DNA of 64,000 bases from Simmondsia chinensis (Eukaryota > Streptophyta > Magnoliopsida > Caryophyllales > Simmondsiaceae), in the NCBI GenBank assembly GCA_018398585.1, contig JAGTTD010000010.1, positions 3,117,501 to 3,181,500 of the forward strand. The letters are read 5' to 3'. Of this stretch, positions 35,289 through 46,856 are shown one piece after another (the first letter of the stretch is position 1; every line of letters begins with the position of its first letter). Below the pieces are notes generated by a model. That model was given only the letters and a program-made list of their open reading frames with translations, did no database searches and was not told the origin of the DNA. Made by a program: the position numbers and the translations under genes.

Positions 35289-36991
35289 CCCCAAAAAAAA
35301 AAAAAAGGAAGAATACCAAAGAGAGGTAGATGTGATTGAGAGCTTATTTTCAAGTTAAAACTGAGAAATAAAGCTTGACAACAGTATGTCTGTAGTAATG
35401 CAACTCAGATCTGAATCCTTAACATGACATGAACTAGCAGTGCTGCCTTTGTTAGTTAGCTGAGGACAACACATATATAATAGGAAAGAAAATGAACCAA
35501 TGCACAAGGCTCCCTCCAAAGTGGGGTCTACTGGGGGTTAGAAACTTTATGCCGAGTTAAGTATGAATCAGGTTTTCCTTCAATCTTCACCTGAATACAA
35601 ACTTAAATCAATGACGAGCCTGCAAAGCAGCCACACGCATGCAGACCTATGCAAGCACGCACACTTGCTCACGTCTGGATATTGTAGCAACAGACCAACA
35701 TTTTGTGGTTTTGACAATTAACAACAAACTGTAGGAATCAAATAAATCCTCCAAGTATGAATGATATTAAAAGTGGAGAGCACTTATTTAAACTGGTTTA
35801 TGGACATCAAAACCAAAAGAGAGATTATTGCATGGCAAGCCAGTAGCAAAGATGCAGATACAAGTGCCTTACATTTTTATCAGATTTCTTCCCATTCTTC
35901 TGTTTGTCTTCCCCAGCCTCACGCAAAAAATCTAGTATGTAGTAAGAAACACATGATTCAGTTACTCAAACTACTGGCCAATATCTGTGATTGGTTTCTG
36001 CTGGAAGCTCAGAGAAGTGAGAAACACACGACATAAAAAAAAAGGTTGCAATAAAGTAATTAGATAGCATGGTATGTCAAGGCAGGGTGAAATGGTATCA
36101 GACGAAAGAAAAAATTCCAGGAATTAGCACTAACAACAATATATTGGAGAATCACATCATCTACGGATGAAACGTCAAATAAAATTGCAATGATTATGCA
36201 TATATGGATCTGGATGTGCATAATACAACGTTAACTTTTCCCAAATGGCACCAAAATAAACAAGTACCGCAGCCTGCAGTGATTTACAAAGTCCGTGCAA
36301 GAATGCACATGCTTTCACTTCTGACATCATGTGGCAACCAACCCACAAAAAGTCAGCGCAGAAACAGCTCCCAATAAAAAGAGGGGTTCTGATAGCATCT
36401 AATAGATGATACCAGTATCCCAGGCTATGATAACCATATAAGGGGCGTGAATTATGACTCCCATCATATTTGCGAAAATGATTCTGAGACGAACAAGTCT
36501 AACTGAACACGGTTTGTCAAATCTCGGCCAAGATTTCACTCAGCATAAAATGAAGTGACTTGACTTAACTTTCAGCCAAAACACCCAAGCAATCAAGTGG
36601 AGAAAATAACAGTCAAGAACTAGAAGAACAGAATATTCAACAGAGCTCCTTAGTTGAAAGGGTTCTTTGCCTTCAAAAGGTTTTAGTTTTCTACACGCAA
36701 TACCATAGTTACAGTTAGGCATCCCTCCCATTATTCATTCTATAACTCTAGAAACATACCACTCTCTAGCCTTCAGCTCATCTATTCTTTAACAAGAAAA
36801 GAAGTTACCTTAAGTGAGAAAGAGATACATGTTAAGGATAAGATATACTCAAACTGAATGCTTCAGCCCATCTATCGAGGGACTAAATCCAACTATCAAC
36901 CCATGTGATATAATTCCTATATAAACCATAAGCTTTCTTAAGTCCCAATTAGTCAACACTGATGGATCACCTCACTATATCTCCCCCACCC

Positions 36992-37038
<47 letters not shown>

Positions 37039-40000
37039 ATGTATGTACATATATGTACATCTGTATGCATGTATGTATATGTATATGTATATAGATGTAT
37101 GTATGTAAATATATATATATATTTCCCACTCCCTGCTGATTATGCGGAGGGCTGTGGTAGAAGCAAGCATGTCCATGTGATGGCAGAAAAGATATTGATC
37201 CCAAAAGGGATGCTCAACCCAGAAAGATAGTATATGAAAACTAAACAAATTCATTTCCCCTCCCTCACATCCCCACCTGAAGGAAAGAAAGGTCACTTCC
37301 TATCAGTAAGAGAAAGAAGACAATAAAAGATCAGTGGAGAGACCTCTGTTTCAGTAAGTAGACACAGAAGCTGCTGAGACATGACAAGTACTTTATCTAG
37401 ATCCGTACAATAAATAGAACTGTAACCACTAGTCAGCCCCAAAATAAAAGACAGAAAATGAAACTAATTCCCACATCTCGGACTGCCTCCCAAACTACCA
37501 CGTTTGCATAAGAAAGAGGAAAGAAAAAAGCACCCAAATAGCTTCATTATCAGCAGATGAATACTCATATATAGTAGCTTTGCTGAGGATTAAAACATAC
37601 GCATCAACAGCATAAATTGGGAAGTGTCCAGTTATGGGATGACCAAAATGGATAAAACAAGAAGCTGTGACATCAATACGATCCAAAATATCAGATATCA
37701 AGCTACTTACCAGACCCAGTCCACATCTCAGTCTCAGCACTCTCATTCAAGGCGCCCATAGAAGGAATATGTGAAAGGATAAAGTACATCTTCTCAATAG
37801 AAAGATCTAAGCTGTCTCAAAAAGAACAAAAAACAAGAACAATAAAGCTATTAGTTCAGTTGAATTGAGATGGCAAAACACAATGACTATCAGGAGCAGC
37901 ATGAAGAAAGATTCATCAATTTATCTATCAGCTGTCTGAATCAAACAAATACAAGCAACTCAACATAAACAACAGTTAGGAGGTCAAAGCCATAGTTTTT
38001 TTAGCTCCTCTTCCACCAAAGAAGATCGACCTAAATGACAACACAGCCATTGCAGCAATTGTGAAAGTCAAGCTTTCTACTGCTGAAACCAACTTGTATT
38101 GTTTTCACAATCACACAACAGTGTAGAAAAAAGAATTAGGAATTTTAAAGCTGAGGGAAAAAGATTGAAACGCACCTAGCTTTTGAGTCATCACCATCTC
38201 CAACAACAGATTTGTCACCTAAATAAACAATATTGAGTTGTTTAATGAATTCAATAGTCCATTCAGATCACTGGAGGATAGAAGTCATTAACATAAACAT
38301 CTTTGCAAAAGAAATAACTAAAGCAAAATTTTAAATACCTGAGCTGTTACTGGCCTCCAAAATCTTACATAGCTTTTCTATACTGATGTAGGTGAAAAAA
38401 CTGCAATGTGAAAGTTCCACGAGCAAGTAAGAAATGTCTACATGGCAAAGGCTAGCACTAGAGCATTAGAAATGCAGCCATGATTAAACCATCAATTCAT
38501 TGAAAACGAGGAATCATAGTGCAATATCTAGCATGCCCACATGCACATTCAAGACATGAATGGAAAGCATGAAGTATTCTTTAAATAGTCGAAGGCTCTC
38601 TAATCTGAAAGATACTCCAGAAGCAATATAAGGCTATCAGCAACTATTAGAGATTGTACGGCCTGTGAGTACAAATAAGTCTTGTGTAAAGTCTATCACC
38701 CCAACACCAATAATGATGAAAAGTTACCACAAATACATAACCGCAAACCTCAATGCACCAAAGTACCCTAAATAAACAGAGACCCTAGAAAGGGAAAGAA
38801 AAAAACCAACAAATTCAATAATAGGAAATCCTGGTGGCTGATAATCTAAGACAAACCAATAAGAAAAGGAAACAGGTGATTTGAGCATAGACATACCGCA
38901 CATCGATGTACTTGAAGTACACTGAGGACAAAGATTCTAGAAGGAACTCAATAGCTAAAGAAGAAAAAACCTGCATCGAATAGAAACATCAGAACGAAAC
39001 TAAGTGAAACAATATCTCATAAATTAAAGGGTTATTGACATTTTAATACCCCGGCATTCTTGGAAATAATAAAAAGAACCCTGGCCTTTTTGAATTATTA
39101 TAAAGGCCCTTAAATTTTTATCGTATTAATATAAAGAACCCTGATTGTTACAAGAGGAACTTTTTTCACCATAGAGCACTCAGAATATAAACTCCACCAA
39201 CAGTAATACAAAATTACAAAGACATTAAATATCACTCACAATCCTCTGAATAAGTTTGTGGTACAGTGCAGAATAGAACCTTCCTCTATTTCCCATCTTC
39301 ACGAACTCCATTATGGTATCCAGTACTACCTCCTAACAAAACATATACAACATACAGTTACAATAGAGAGACAAAATTCGACACTATTAATGAGAAATGA
39401 TTTGGAACAATTTCCTGCAAAGCTTCCCATCAGAATCTCAGTGAATCATGATATAACATGGCTACCAAGAGACGCCCCATTACACACAACCTCGTCAAGC
39501 ATGAAAGAATGGAAAAGGGTGAAATAGGGAACCTTGAACAATGGGATATAAAACCTACATTGCTCACATAGTTTGATACAAGTACTCCAAATAGGGACTG
39601 ATAGCATCCAAAGGAAAAAAATGGAAAAGAAAAACTAGAAGTAGTTCCATTCTTGCGGCAGAAGGACTAAATTGAAGGGCACCGGATCATTGATAGGCAT
39701 GAGCAAAATAATTAAGGCTATCAAATTTCATTGCCCCGGGCCTGCATCATGCAGTTGCATTCTTAGGCCTTTACCCATCTGTTTAAGCTTTTGGGGCAGT
39801 TGATTCATTGACATGGAATTAGATTATAATTGACCAAAAAGTCATTAGTTCGAATCCCAACAAGCCCCACCCTCGTTACTAATACTATTTCAGCACAAGA
39901 TATAGGCTAGGCCTCTGCACTGTTCACTTTTCAAGCCCAATGCGCATTTGCGTGAGAGGTATAAAATTATTTGTGGGCCTCCACCAATTAGCTTAAGCTT

Positions 40001-40908
40001 TTGAGATAATTGGTTTCTTGACACATATAAGTTCCAAACACATTCCATTCGAATACCTATTGGCATTACAATTCAGACGTAGGATTAATTTCTAAACTCG
40101 CTACCTCTGTTGGTAAAATTCATTTTAGGCACGTATCCATACTTTCCTATTTAAAAAGGACATTTACATATCGCTGTCAATAATATGGTAAAATACGCAT
40201 TTTCTTAATGTTACTTGCATAATACACATTATAAGACGTATCGATATTTTTCCCATTTAAAAAATAAATGTCTTAAAAAACAATCAATGTCTAACCTAAA
40301 TTAAATACATGTATATTCTATAAATTTGTCACTTTTAACTCTCAAATTACTAACTGCACCCTATCATTTACAACATGTTATATTTTTGCTCTCACTATTA
40401 TGACTGACAATATAACGGACTCATAACCAAAATTTCCGTGCATACGACTGAATAATATATGTACTCATTAGATCCCCTTGAACAACTCGAGCAAAACATA
40501 AGGGACCAATAGTATAAATAACTCGAACTTAACAAACACAAACGCAAAATCCAAACTTACTCTGAGAGTCTCGTCACACTGACCACAAACAGCAATTTCA
40601 ACAAGAGAATTCACAAACTCATCAAACTTCGACCGGACCCAAACCCCATAGATAACCTCAGGATCACCATCAGAGGACGCACACTCTTTCGATCGGGGCA
40701 ATTCGGGAAGCACGGCGGTCAAGAACGATTGGAGAGAGAGAAGAGATTCGAGAGCGTACTGAGGCTTCGAAGAAGGGGAGATGTAGGAGAGAAGAAGAGG
40801 AAGATTGTTGATGTGAGCGCGAGAAGAGAGGAGCTGGTGGCCTAGGGTTTTGAGGTCTGATAAAGTGCGCTTGTCTCCATTATTATGGCGTTTAAGAGGG
40901 CACGCCAT
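29473..40908 (-). CDS. NOC4: Nucleolar complex protein 4 (NOC4/UTP19), CBF domain
   Basis: Fifteen coding exons on the minus strand: 40908-40561, 39332-39240, 38970-38897, 38400-38339, 38218-38176, 37811-37711, 35931-35873, 35187-35086, 34834-34776, 34689-34515, 32959-32786, 31742-31586, 30856-30799, 30688-30583 and 29619-29473. They join in frame to 585 residues, close to Arabidopsis NOC4 (about 577). Hallmarks: [21 protein letters not shown] near the start, [14 protein letters not shown], the CBF/NOC core (residues about 310-470) with [38 protein letters not shown], and the end [20 protein letters not shown]4 acts with NOP14 in nucleolar 40S pre-ribosome assembly and is essential in yeast. 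Introns carry SINE, MITE and miniature LTR insertions, a TA microsatellite and G/C runs, but every junction is GT-AG. The exon-14 donor (GAG|GTCAGC) is weak. Confidence 0.95.
30968..31241. mobile_element. hAT-like MITE in NOC4 intron 12
   Basis: Inverted ends AAGCTTGTTTGGTATCG and AAGGGCTTGTTTGATGTTGG (read inward). The interior has GTTTTTGGTTTTTC-type words and a run of 31 G (31181-31211). Similar to the sequence at 1-201. Confidence 0.55.
31225..31508. repeat. 142-bp tandem duplication in NOC4 intron 12
   Basis: The unit starting ACATCAAACAAGCCCTTA and ending GGCTTATGACG occurs at 31225-31366 and again at 31367-31508 with few differences. Its start is the MITE terminus. It lies about 80 bases from exon 12. 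Confidence 0.75.
32608..32735 (+). mobile_element. tRNA-derived SINE in NOC4 intron 11
   Basis: A box-A-like TAGCTAACTCAATTGGT (32619-32635) and a box-B-like GGGATTGAATCCC (32665-32677) are spaced as in a tRNA, followed by a non-tRNA part and an A-rich end near 32735. It is antisense to NOC4 and about 50 bases from exon 11. Target duplications not established. Confidence 0.55.
33131..33571. mobile_element. GAGCTCGAGC-type MITE in NOC4 intron 10
   Basis: Ends AGGGGAGTAAATGAGGGCC and AGGGGTGTATCTGAATTGAG (read inward) with repeated AAGCTCGAGCTAAG-like words, as in the PP2C intron-1 element. Flanks AGCATACCT and AGCATACAA are a possible decayed duplication. Confidence 0.6.
35254..35286 (+). repeat. 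Poly-C run (33 C)
   Basis: Uninterrupted C tract in NOC4 intron 7. One of three G/C homopolymers of 29 bases or more here (others: G at 31181-31211 and 48396-48424). Lengths may be inexact in the assembly. Confidence 0.9.
35508..35560 (-). mobile_element. Degenerate Au-tail SINE fragment
   Basis: CAAGGCTCCCTCCAAAGTGG followed by GGTCTACTGGGGGTTAGAAA resembles the complement of the Au-like SINE tail. Very short and diverged. Confidence 0.3.
36996..37125. repeat. TA and TGTA microsatellite
   Basis: (TA)n from about 36996 to 37030 followed by GTATGTATATGTA-type repeats to about 37125, in NOC4 intron 6. Reading frames rich in Tyr, Ile and His across it are artefacts of the repeat. Confidence 0.9.
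39742..40023 (+). mobile_element. Miniature LTR element in NOC4 intron 1
   Basis: Repeats ending TTGATTCATTGACA (39813) and TTGGTTTCTTGACA (40023), both with GCTTAAGCTTTTG-like cores, surround a body with GTTCGAATCCC and CCCAATGCGCATTTGCGTGA. Same family as 22818-23284 and 24835-25138. Confidence 0.5.
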
Positions 40909-41050
40909 TGATGCTCGAGGTTGGAGCTCCCAGAGAGAGAGAGAGGGAGGGGGGGGGGGGGGGAAGAACTAGGGTTTAGGGTTCAACGAAAGGGACAGAT
41001 ACAACAAGACTGCGTTTAATTACGCTTTTTAACAGTTTCCTTTTTTTTTT
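40909..41050 (-). promoter_or_regulatory. NOC4 leader with telo-box
   Basis: On the minus strand AACCCTAAACCCT (40971-40983), a telo-box of the AAACCCTAA type, lies about 65 bases upstream of the ATG. It is followed by a C run and a CT-rich leader. Telo-boxes mark promoters of plant ribosomal-protein and ribosome-biogenesis genes, which fits NOC4. The cap site is inferred to lie near 40990. Confidence 0.65.
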
Positions 41051-41804
41051 TTCAACAAAACTTTTTAACCGTTTAAAATTAGAAAATAATTATAATTTGA
41101 TGTAAAGCTTATATTTAATTGACATTAAAAAAAATTTATTTTTTTATAATTTAAATAGAAAGATAAAAAATTAATTTATAATTAAGTTAAAAAAAGATGT
41201 ACAATTATATTTTTTTGGCAGCTTATTTCAAAAACAATATATTAGCATTAAATTTTCGGCACCAAGATCTACTTGACTTTTTTTATAAAATGGCCCATTT
41301 TCAAAAAAAATTAAGAAAATTGGCCCTCTTTGAAAAATATTTAGAGAAATGGCCCAGTTTACTGTAGCTGAATCGTTGGGCGACCCGTGGAATGGCGTGC
41401 AATAGTGAAAAACGAAAAACCGAACGGCATGCGACCACCGTCATGCAACGGTGGTTGCACGACCGGCCGAACAGCCTGCAACGACCACGGGTTCACGCCA
41501 ACCTGCATGCAACAGCCAACTTCCGTCCACAACCCATGCAGTACTGTTGTTCCTCTGTACCCGTTGCAACCCTACCTTCCGCTACTGATGTGAGAATACG
41601 ACTACAACCTCACCCGTATAATATATTTCTTATCCATTATATAATAAGTGATTGCGTCATATTATATAAATTACAGTAATGATAACAAAATATTAAAACT
41701 ACATGAGTCGAAATACTAAAAATGTAAATAACTCGAATAGTAATAATAACAGTCGTATATCGTATATCGTATTACAATACAAAAAAAAAAAAGTATTGCA
41801 TATC

Positions 41805-42002
41805 TTAAGGATCAAAATTTGATGTGAACCTACTACTAGGTTCCGCACGATGTCGCGAGGGTGTGGACTCCGTGTGAACAGAGTAACTGCGTCGGCGAGG
41901 AAGTTCACGTCTACTTTCTTCCTCACCATGTAAAGTACTGTAGTCGACACCTTCGTTACGTAGAATTTGTCGAAAATCAAGTTCTTCACCCAGAGCATCC
42001 AT
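41805..42002 (-). other. Unidentified 65-codon frame in left MULE arm
   Basis: Peptide MDALGEELDFRQIL... with an Arg/Ser-rich middle (ELPRRRSYSVHTESTPSRH). The mirror copy on the plus strand is at 42069-42265 and differs at about eight residues. No family recognised. It may be a captured host-gene fragment or chance coding in the arm. Confidence 0.35.
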
Positions 42003-42068
42003 TGCAGTACTGCAGCCACACTGTGCAGTCTATCTCCGAAGATGTTCTAGGTGGTTGCAGTACTGCAA

Positions 42069-42265
42069 TGGATGCTTTGGATGAAGGACCTGATTTTCGA
42101 CAAATTCTATGTAACGAATGTGTTGACTACAGTACTTTACATGGTGAGGAAGAAAGTAGACGTGAACTTCCTCGCCGACGCAGTTACTCCGTTCACACGG
42201 AGTCCACACCCTCGCGACATCGTGCGGAACCTAGTTGTAGGTCCACATCAAATTTTGATCCTTAA
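42069..42265 (+). other. Mirror copy of the 65-codon frame in right MULE arm
   Basis: Begins MDALDEGPDFRQIL and keeps ELPRRRSYSVHTESTPSRH exactly. Part of a longer open frame from 41861 that crosses the spacer and is not meaningful upstream. Confidence 0.35.
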
Positions 42266-43024
42266 GATATGCAATACCTTTTTTTTTTTATTGTAATACG
42301 ATATACGATATACGATTGTTATTATTACTGTTCGAGTTATTTACATTTTCAGTATTTCGACTCATGTAGTTTTAATATTTTGTTATCATTCCTGTAATTT
42401 ATATAATATGATGCAATCACCTATTACATAATGGATAAGAAATATATTATACGGTTGAGGTTGCAGTCGTGTTCTCACATCAGTAGCGGAAGGTAGGGTT
42501 GCAACCGATACAGAGGAACAACAGTACTACATGGGTTGTGGACGGAAGTTGGTTGTTGCATGCAGGTTGGCATGAACCAATGGTGGTTGCACGCCGTTCG
42601 GCCGGTCGTGCAACGACTAACGTTGCACAACGGTGGTTGCACGCCGTTCGATTTTTCGTTTTTCACTCTTGCACGCCATTCCACGGGTCGCCCAACGATT
42701 CAGCTACAGTAAACTGGGCCATTTCTCTAAATATTTTTCAAAGAGGGCCAATTTTCTAAAATTTTTTGAAAATGGGCCATTTTACAAAAAAAGTCGATCT
42801 ACTTTTACGTTTCATTATCACCCGCGCACCTATGACCACAACTTTCCCCACCTTCCACTGACATGACCAACTATTATTATTATTTTTCTACCTATTATTA
42901 TATTATTAAGTTATTTTTTATGATTATAATAGATAATTACTTTTTAAATTTTGTATTAAAATACTTTATTATGTAAAATGATCTTTATACATTACACAAC
43001 CAAATAATTTATTTTACAAAGATA

Positions 43025-44200
43025 TAAAAAAAAAATTTCCCCCAAAAAGCCGAAGGCGCTCTATAGAACTTGATCATAAACGATTATAGACAAAACAGAA
43101 GGGGGAGGAAAGTCAATCCAGTTATGAAAACATGCTCCCAAACTATAAAACTTTGCCACTTTATGGGCAACAATATTTACCTTTCTGGGGCACCAGCAAA
43201 AATAAACAGAAATAAAAGAAGATAACATAAGTTTAATACAACAACAACAATTGACCTATTACCTCAATGGCTTCCACAAAAGTAGAGTCTGGGGGGTGGA
43301 TGTATGCAGCCTTACCCATTCAAGGTACTAACCTGAAGGGAAGGTAACATAAGTTTAAGTTTAATGCCATTATCAATGGGCAAAAATTCCCAAGGAGGAG
43401 AAGAATTGATATCAAAAGCTCATATTACATCCTGACAATCAGTCTCAAAAATCATGAGCAAGTAACCAAAGCAAAGAGCAAGAGAGCAAGCACCCCTTAA
43501 AGCAAGACATTCAGCCATACGTGCCGAAGATGCGAAAGGAGATCCACACCAGCCTGAGATAACCATCGCCCACTCATCCCAAACAACAAACCCAAGAGCT
43601 GCCGCCATAGACGAGGAGGACCAACAAGCATCAGAGTTACACTTAACCTAGCCGGCTAGAGGCTTCAACCATCTCCTGGCCTCATGGAATGAAGCCCTAG
43701 CTGAATCGCGAAGAACATTCTCAATAGAGCAAGCCTCGATAGCCTCAACAGGAGCCCGATCTGCGATCCATTTAGGATCTTCAATGAGGCCTTCAAAAAC
43801 CAATCTACAGCAAGACTTCTAGATCCACCAACAAACAAAAATAAGTTTAGACATCAATAAGCGATCATCAAAAAGCTCACATATAAATTTCTCCCACCAC
43901 CAAGGAAATCCACGAAAGCCCACGTCGTCCAGCTTTAGACCTAAGTCAGATACAAACTAAACAGCACGAGCAAAAGGACATAGAAAAATAACATGATCGG
44001 CTGATTCCGGTTCTAGTCTGCATCTAGGACAAACATTGGGAACTTGAGAAATTTTTGAGGCAATGTTTGTATTGCAAGGAAGAGCCTCCATAAGAATCCT
44101 CCAAAGAAAGGCACGAACACGGGACGGGGGGGGGGGGGGGGGACTCTTCTTTTTAGGGAAGAAAGAAGAAGAGGCCTGTAGTCTTCGATCACGGTCGGGA
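43025..44200 (-). mobile_element. L1-type LINE remnant: zf-RVT and RNase H-like domain
   Basis: Minus-strand reading gives FLWRILMEALPCNTNIASKI, then CPRCRLEPESADHVIFLCPF (zf-RVT, 44040-43960). After frameshifts comes an RNase H-like domain with the acids in CNSDACWSS, MAECLALRGACSLA and IFETDCQDVI, then NIVAHKVAKF near the end. The order is that of the C-terminal half of plant L1 ORF2. Several stops make it dead. A SINE fragment (43237-43344) is nested in it. Confidence 0.75.
43237..43344 (-). mobile_element. 5'-truncated Au-tail SINE
   Basis: Minus-strand Au-like tail (GGCTGCATACATCCACCCCC) ending in TTG repeats; exact duplications TAACATAAGTTTAA at 43223-43236 and 43345-43358. Inserted into the LINE remnant. 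Confidence 0.88.
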
Positions 44201-44450
44201 CAAGAAGCACTCCATAAAGCATACCCCTATTTAATGTGATAGGATCCATATCACAAATCCACTTGCTTAAATAGATAAGTTGAAAAAAAAGATAAAACAG
44301 ACACACCCTACGTGCTTAAACATTGATCTTCTTAAAAGGCATCCGTATCACAAATCCACTTGCTCATTTTCATTAAAAAACATAAAAAATCCAGTTTTTC
44401 ATTTTTACCATTTATCACCCCGCGAAGCCTACCAATATATAATAGAGACA

Positions 44451-45540
44451 GGCTCCGTTTGTTTCAGGGGAAACGACATTCTAGGAAGTGGTTTCCCCCT
44501 TTTCCTTTGTTTGGGGTGCCATTAGCTCACGGAAGAAAGGTTTTCTGACGGAAATTCTTTTCCCTGAAATGAGGGAAAATGAGTTCCCTTTTAAAATGGG
44601 GGAAGTCATGATTCTAAGTGACTCAAAAACCTTCACGGTTATCATTATGCAAATTAAGATCGAATCAAAATAAATCAGACTACACTGTAAACATTTAATG
44701 TCAACATCGAACAAGAATTAGACTGAATAATTAAAAGCAGTTTCGATATTACTTTGTTATTGTTGCAACATAACAACTTTAATCAAGTTGAATTGTTACA
44801 TAATATTATAGAAGGAAATTATTTAGGTAATATTTTAGCATTTATTACATAGGTTATGTGATATTTTAGTAATATACAGTAATATACCCTGAAGTTTAAA
44901 AATTTTCTCATAAATTAGGTATCTTTTACTAAAATTTAGTATATTTTAAATGAAAACAGCAATCTATATGTATCCTATATCATTATGTAATAATTTTTTT
45001 GTCCGAAAAAGGTAATATGACACATTTTTTTGATAATATATAAGTAATTTTTGTTAGAAGGTGGACAATCTTTTGATAATATGATATTTATACTACATCA
45101 ATTTTTTGGTAGAAATTACCCGAATTTTAATGAAAATTCACCAGATTTTGACACAGTATATACACAAGTGATAAATTTTTTTATCTCATGACACCTCATT
45201 GTATATAATAAAATAACAGAGTATTTACATGAAAAATGCTCAAATTTTAGAATACTAAAGAAATAATTTTCCTAATTTATACAGCTTTGATAGTTAACTT
45301 TTTATTTTGTTACTTTATATATGTTATATTACTACTTATGTTGTCCTATAAAAAGATATAAAATGATTAGTGAAAAATATTTTTTTAAAATATTCACAAA
45401 GACATCACAATAGGGAATTAAGTTTTCCTTTGAAACAAACAACGGAAAACCTCACTCGGAATTTATATTTCCTTGGAAAACCTTTTCCGAAGAAAAATCA
45501 ATTACTAGATTCTACTTTTCCGTCAAAACAAAGGGAGCCT
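44451..45540. mobile_element. hAT-like MITE, left unit of a tandem pair
   Basis: Starts GGCTCCGTTTGTTTCAGGGG and ends CGTCAAAACAAAGGGAGCC, inverted. Between is AT-rich non-coding sequence with TTTTCCCT-type subterminal words. Confidence 0.55.
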
Positions 45541-45541
45541 A

Positions 45542-46322
45542 AGGTTCCTTTTATTTTGGAGGAAAATGAGATTCTAGGAAATGGTTTTCATATTTTCCGT
45601 TGTTTGGGGCGCTTTTTTTGACGGAAAAGTTTTTCCTACGGAATATGTTTTCCCCCAATAAAAGGAAAATGACTTCCCTTATAAAGCAAGGGAAGTCATG
45701 ATTCCAAGTGGCTCAAGAGCCTTCGCAGTAATTATCATACGGATAAGGATCGAACCGAAATGAACCGAATTGAAAGGTAAATAAGGTATTTTTCGTCAAA
45801 TTTTGGTAGATTTTAAATAAAAAATTGTTGACGTGGAACACAAGCTTCAACAACATCTATGTATGCCTATCATAATCCGGTGATTTCTTTTGTCAGAAAA
45901 TGCTAGCATGACACATTAATGAAAATTCACCGATTCGAACGAAAAGCATATTTAGGTGATAGATTATCATATCTTAGGGTATCTTATTATTTATGTTAAA
46001 ATAATAGAATATTTAGATAATAAATACTCGAACTTTTAAGGTATACAATAATTTTCCTATTTTATATGCCTTTGATAGTTAATTTTATTTTTCAATCACT
46101 TTTGATAGTTAATTTTATTTTTCAATTGCTTTTCTTATATGTTGTATTGCTACTTATATTGTCATGTAATACTATTTCTTTTAACCCATATAAGAAGACA
46201 TTAATGTAGAAGCAAATTTTCCTTTGAAACAAACGAGGGAAAACCTCACTCGGATTTCAATTTTTCTTGGAATGGAAAACTATTTCCTAGAATCCACTTT
46301 TCCTGCAAAATAAACGAAGCCT
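45542..46322. mobile_element. hAT-like MITE, right unit of a tandem pair
   Basis: Starts AGGTTCCTTTTATTTTGGAG and ends CCTGCAAAATAAACGAAGCC. Same family and orientation as 44451-45540 and directly abutting it, sharing the GGGAAGTCATGATTCCAAGT block. No clear target duplication for either. Confidence 0.55.
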
Positions 46323-46325
46323 AAC

Positions 46326-46851
46326 TGTTTAAATATTATATAACTCAAACACAATAGGATTTCTATATATTATTGCCAAATCTTCATTTCCTTAAAAGCC
46401 CTCAAATCCTAAATTGTGCAATTCTAAAGTCCCATCAAATCTCTTCTCCTTTAACCCCTTATTTGGCAACGGGGTAAAGACAGATAAAAAGGGGTAATTT
46501 TTGGGTAACCCCTCATTACCCTCAATTTTTTTAACCCCTAATTTTTAAATTATATATCATTATTTAAATTATTTTATTAAATATACGTAAATTTTTGAAT
46601 AAAAACGTGTTTTATAAAAGTTATGAACCAAAAAGTTAATACGCAAAATATTATACAGTAGCATGTAATTTAACCTAATATTTTGGTCTTCCCAATAAAC
46701 AATATGCAGAAAAGATAGAAACCAAAGAACCCTCCTCCGCAGCGATTGTACTATATGGTGGCGAACAATTCACTTGCCGACTACTGCTCGCTCATTCGAA
46801 GAGGTAACTGGTTGAGATGGTCTACTTCCGGATTTCTATTTGTTAGAATAC
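46326..46851. other. AT-rich spacer
   Basis: No gene. Contains one hAT-like terminus (CCCCTTATTTGGCAACGGGG, about 46456) without a visible partner. Confidence 0.4.
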
Positions 46852-46856
46852 TAGAT

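Larger units (their letters stand above)
41275..42795. mobile_element. Large foldback Mutator-like element
   Basis: 1521 bp that is almost entirely one inverted repeat: left arm about 41275-42017, right arm about 42052-42795, spacer about 34 bases. The ends read GACTTTTTTTATAAAATGG and GACTTTTTTTGTAAAATGG. Exact 9-bp duplications, GATCTACTT, at 41266-41274 and 42796-42804 indicate Mutator-type insertion. Arms are near identical, so the insertion is fairly young or kept by gene conversion. Each arm encodes the same ~65-residue peptide. No transposase, so non-autonomous. Its near end is about 370 bases from the NOC4 ATG. Confidence 0.9.

Noticed and set aside
36953..37296. Open frames rich in Tyr, Ile and His
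   Set aside because: Created by a TA/TGTA microsatellite in a NOC4 intron.
41861..42265. 134-codon gene crossing the MULE centre
   Set aside because: Its first half is the reverse complement of its second half's arm; only the repeated 65-residue part could be meaningful.
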